NCBI GenBank assembly: GCA_964418595.1
Contig: CAYQMF010000019.1
Span: 1-64,000 of the forward strand
Direction of reading: 5' to 3'
Source: CAYQMF01 sp964418595
GTDB taxonomy: Bacteria; Planctomycetota; UBA1135; UBA2386
Length of the DNA stretch: 64,000 bases
Below are positions 62,267 through 64,000 of the stretch, one piece after another. How positions within the stretch are numbered: the stretch's first letter is position 1; every line of letters starts with the position of its first letter. Below the pieces are notes generated by a model. It was not told where the DNA came from. It searched no databases and saw nothing but the letters and a program-made list of their open reading frames with translations. The translations under genes and the position numbers were made by a program.

Positions 62267-64000
62267 CTAACTCCCCATGATGACGACCGGCCGCATTCCC
62301 ACCCAGTAGTCGGCGTGGTCGGCGAGCACGTGCGTGCGGTAGCTGCTGCGCGCCTTGGCCGGAACCTGTTCGAAGTAGCCACCCCGCAGCACGCGGTAGC
62401 CGCTGTCCGGCTGCGCCCGGAAGCCATCGCCGGGGCGTGCCGGGTTGCCATAGCTGCCGGGCCCATCGGCGCACCACTCCGCCACGTTGCCGTGCATGTG
62501 GTGCAACCCGAACGGGTTCGCGCGCAGCGAACCAACCGGCGCGTGCAGCGCAAAGCCGTCGTCGTGCCCCACCCACTCCGTCGGCCGATCGGGATAGGCG
62601 TCGTGCAGCGATTTGTCGGCGAGATTCGCGCAGCCGACCAGCGCCGCGTCGTCGTCGCCGGTCCACCACGGGCCCTCGGAGCCGGCGCGACACGCGTACT
62701 CCCACTGTGCCTCCGTTGGCAGCGCCAGGCCGAACCGACGCAGCCAGAGGTCGGCGTCGTCCCACGTCACGTTCTCGAGCGGGTGGGAGTCGTCGAGCGC
62801 AAACCGGCGTGCGAGGTCGATGCCGGCGTGGAACTGGCTCGGGCGCTGACCGCTCAGGCGCGCCCATTGGCCCTGGGTGAGTTCGTGCTTTGCGATCAGG
62901 AACGCGGCGAGTTCGACGCGATGCACGGGCGACTCGTCGGGCTCCGCGGCCGGCAGGTAGCGCGCGGCCTTGGGATCGATGCTCTGCTGCCCGAGCGTGC
63001 ACGTCCCGGCAGGCACGAGCACGAACACGAGCCCGGTGTCCACTCCGATCCGCAGCATGCCATCGTCGCCGCGCCTCGGCGCCGACCCGGAGCGTGCATG
63101 CCAGAACTCGGCGAGCCCGCTCTGCGGGTCGAGCCCGAGCGGCACGAGACCGAAGGTCGGCGTGATCGCCGCGCCGGAGGCGTAACGCGTCGAGCTCTCC
63201 ACCGCGGCCAGCGCGCGCGCCCACGCGACGCTGTCCCCGATGGTCTGCGCCGCCAGCGCCTCGATGTGCGCGATCCGCGCGCGCACCCTCGCCAGCGGAC
63301 CATCCGCGCCGAGGAAGGTCCCGATCTCGGCGGCGAGGTCCTGTTCCCCCGGCAGTGGCGCCCGCTCCCGCCAGTGGACGAGGCGGGGGCGCAGCAGCGT
63401 CTCGGCATCCGCGCACCACGTCTCGAGGCGCGCGAGCATCGCCGGCGTCTCGGGCCACAAGCGTTCTTCGGCTTCGAGGCGCAGGTCGCGCAGCACCGCT
63501 GCGTCGACGCGCTCGAGGGCGCGCTGCTCGCTCGCGCGTAGCGAGACCATCGCGACCATCACGCCGACCGTGATTCCCAGCGCCACCGCCAGGGCCGCGA
63601 GCGATGCCGCTGCGAGCGGATTGCGCTGCGTCCAGCGCACCAGCCGCCGGCGCAGGCTTGGCGGCTCGGCGTGGATCGGCTGGCGGGTGCGTACGCGCTG
63701 AAGGTCGTCGGCGAACGCCGCCGCGGTCTCGTAACGGCGTTCCGGATCCACGTCCATCGCTGTGGCCAGCACCACGCGCACCTCCGGCGGCAGCGCGCCA
63801 TTGATGCGACAGGGATCGCGCGGCCGCCCCTCGAGGATGGCTCGGAAGAGACTTTCCCGCGTCGCGCCGGTGAACGGCCGCACGCCGCACAGCGCTTCGT
63901 ACGCCGTGACACCGAGCGAGTACACGTCCGTCCTCGGCCCGTTGCGCGCGCGGTCGCCGCGCACCTGCTCCGGCGACATGTAGGCCGGTGTGCCGAACAC
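62267..64000 (-). CDS. Ser/Thr kinase with C-terminal FGE-like domain, N-terminus outside window
   Basis: 577 residues visible. The kinase C-lobe remains (GTPAYMSPEQ, DVYSLGVTAYEALCG, PERRYETAAAF); the ATP-binding lobe lies beyond the window. A transmembrane helix (LAALAVALGITVGVMVAMV, about 135-155) leads to a long extracytoplasmic helical region. An FGE/sulfatase-modifying-factor-like domain occupies about 310-577 (ELTQGQWARLSG, LPTEAQWEYACRAGSEG, HGNVAEWCADG). The active-site cysteine pair of true formylglycine enzymes is missing: the final RVLRGGYFEQV to WVGMRPV region holds none. It is probably a sensor or ligand-binding domain for the kinase. Confidence 0.9.
   Translation of the reverse strand: MFGTPAYMSPEQVRGDRARNGPRTDVYSLGVTAYEALCGVRPFTGATRESLFRAILEGRPRDPCRINGALPPEVRVVLATAMDVDPERRYETAAAFADDLQRVRTRQPIHAEPPSLRRRLVRWTQRNPLAAASLAALAVALGITVGVMVAMVSLRASEQRALERVDAAVLRDLRLEAEERLWPETPAMLARLETWCADAETLLRPRLVHWRERAPLPGEQDLAAEIGTFLGADGPLARVRARIAHIEALAAQTIGDSVAWARALAAVESSTRYASGAAITPTFGLVPLGLDPQSGLAEFWHARSGSAPRRGDDGMLRIGVDTGLVFVLVPAGTCTLGQQSIDPKAARYLPAAEPDESPVHRVELAAFLIAKHELTQGQWARLSGQRPSQFHAGIDLARRFALDDSHPLENVTWDDADLWLRRFGLALPTEAQWEYACRAGSEGPWWTGDDDAALVGCANLADKSLHDAYPDRPTEWVGHDDGFALHAPVGSLRANPFGLHHMHGNVAEWCADGPGSYGNPARPGDGFRAQPDSGYRVLRGGYFEQVPAKARSSYRTHVLADHADYWVGMRPVVIMGS

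Overview
The window is GC-rich bacterial chromosome with dense coding on both strands and no sign of phage, plasmid or transposon genes. The gene content points to Planctomycetota (or the neighbouring Verrucomicrobiota). It holds a DUF1549/LamG/DUF1553 plus DUF1501 pair, a member of the small family restricted to Verrucomicrobia and Planctomycetes (TIGR04138-like), FGE-like domains fused to Ser/Thr kinases, several sigma-54 regulators, and secreted proteins whose signal peptides end in A-Q. The assignment is inferred from gene families; no rRNA is present.

Layout. 1-6904: RhlE-type DEAD-box helicase (cut by the window edge), a translationally coupled DUF455 ferritin-like/ATP-grasp pair, a membrane spermidine-synthase-like protein and a GT4 glycosyltransferase. 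7024-17052: exported peptidases (two S9 prolyl-oligopeptidase types and an M14 carboxypeptidase) around a tRNA-Pro(TGG) followed by a 122-bp-period tandem repeat, then a sigma-54 response regulator interrupted by one in-frame TAG. 17099-23652: an orphan protein, an SGNH-like exported protein with an IPT/TIG domain, and the DUF1549-DUF1501 pair. 23747-30196 (minus strand): a DnaA-like AAA+ protein, tmk and holB with 4-bp overlaps, followed by the TIGR04138 protein; a TPR/gluzincin peptidase lies upstream. 30290-34442: truC, then a four-gene pseudopilin operon ending in a lipoprotein.

34794-41831 is a signalling region. A GAF histidine kinase and a receiver-PP2C phosphatase face, across a 119-bp divergent gap, an operon of membrane Ser/Thr kinase (non-RD, DYG variant), FHA protein and a ClpA/ClpC-like double AAA+ unfoldase. 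41841-47755 holds a tiny membrane ORF, a PA0069-type radical SAM protein, an MBL-fold hydrolase, and a GT2 gene coupled to a fusion of a degenerate GT2 domain with a FemAB-like acyltransferase. 47920-54568 holds a histidine-kinase-like protein lacking the phosphoacceptor His, an intact NtrC-type regulator and a 1372-residue TPR-like protein. 54593-64000 holds an exported alpha-toroid protein, an MFS transporter, a membrane SGNH-like protein, ispG, two secreted proteins of unknown function, and a kinase/FGE-like protein cut by the window edge.

The most interesting material is signalling or assembly modules built from altered copies of familiar proteins: a DnaA relative without the DnaA-box signature, a histidine kinase without its histidine, a GT2 domain without DxD, and a kinase-FHA-Clp operon with no secretion-system genes beside it. 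All functions come from motif recognition by eye; no database search was run.
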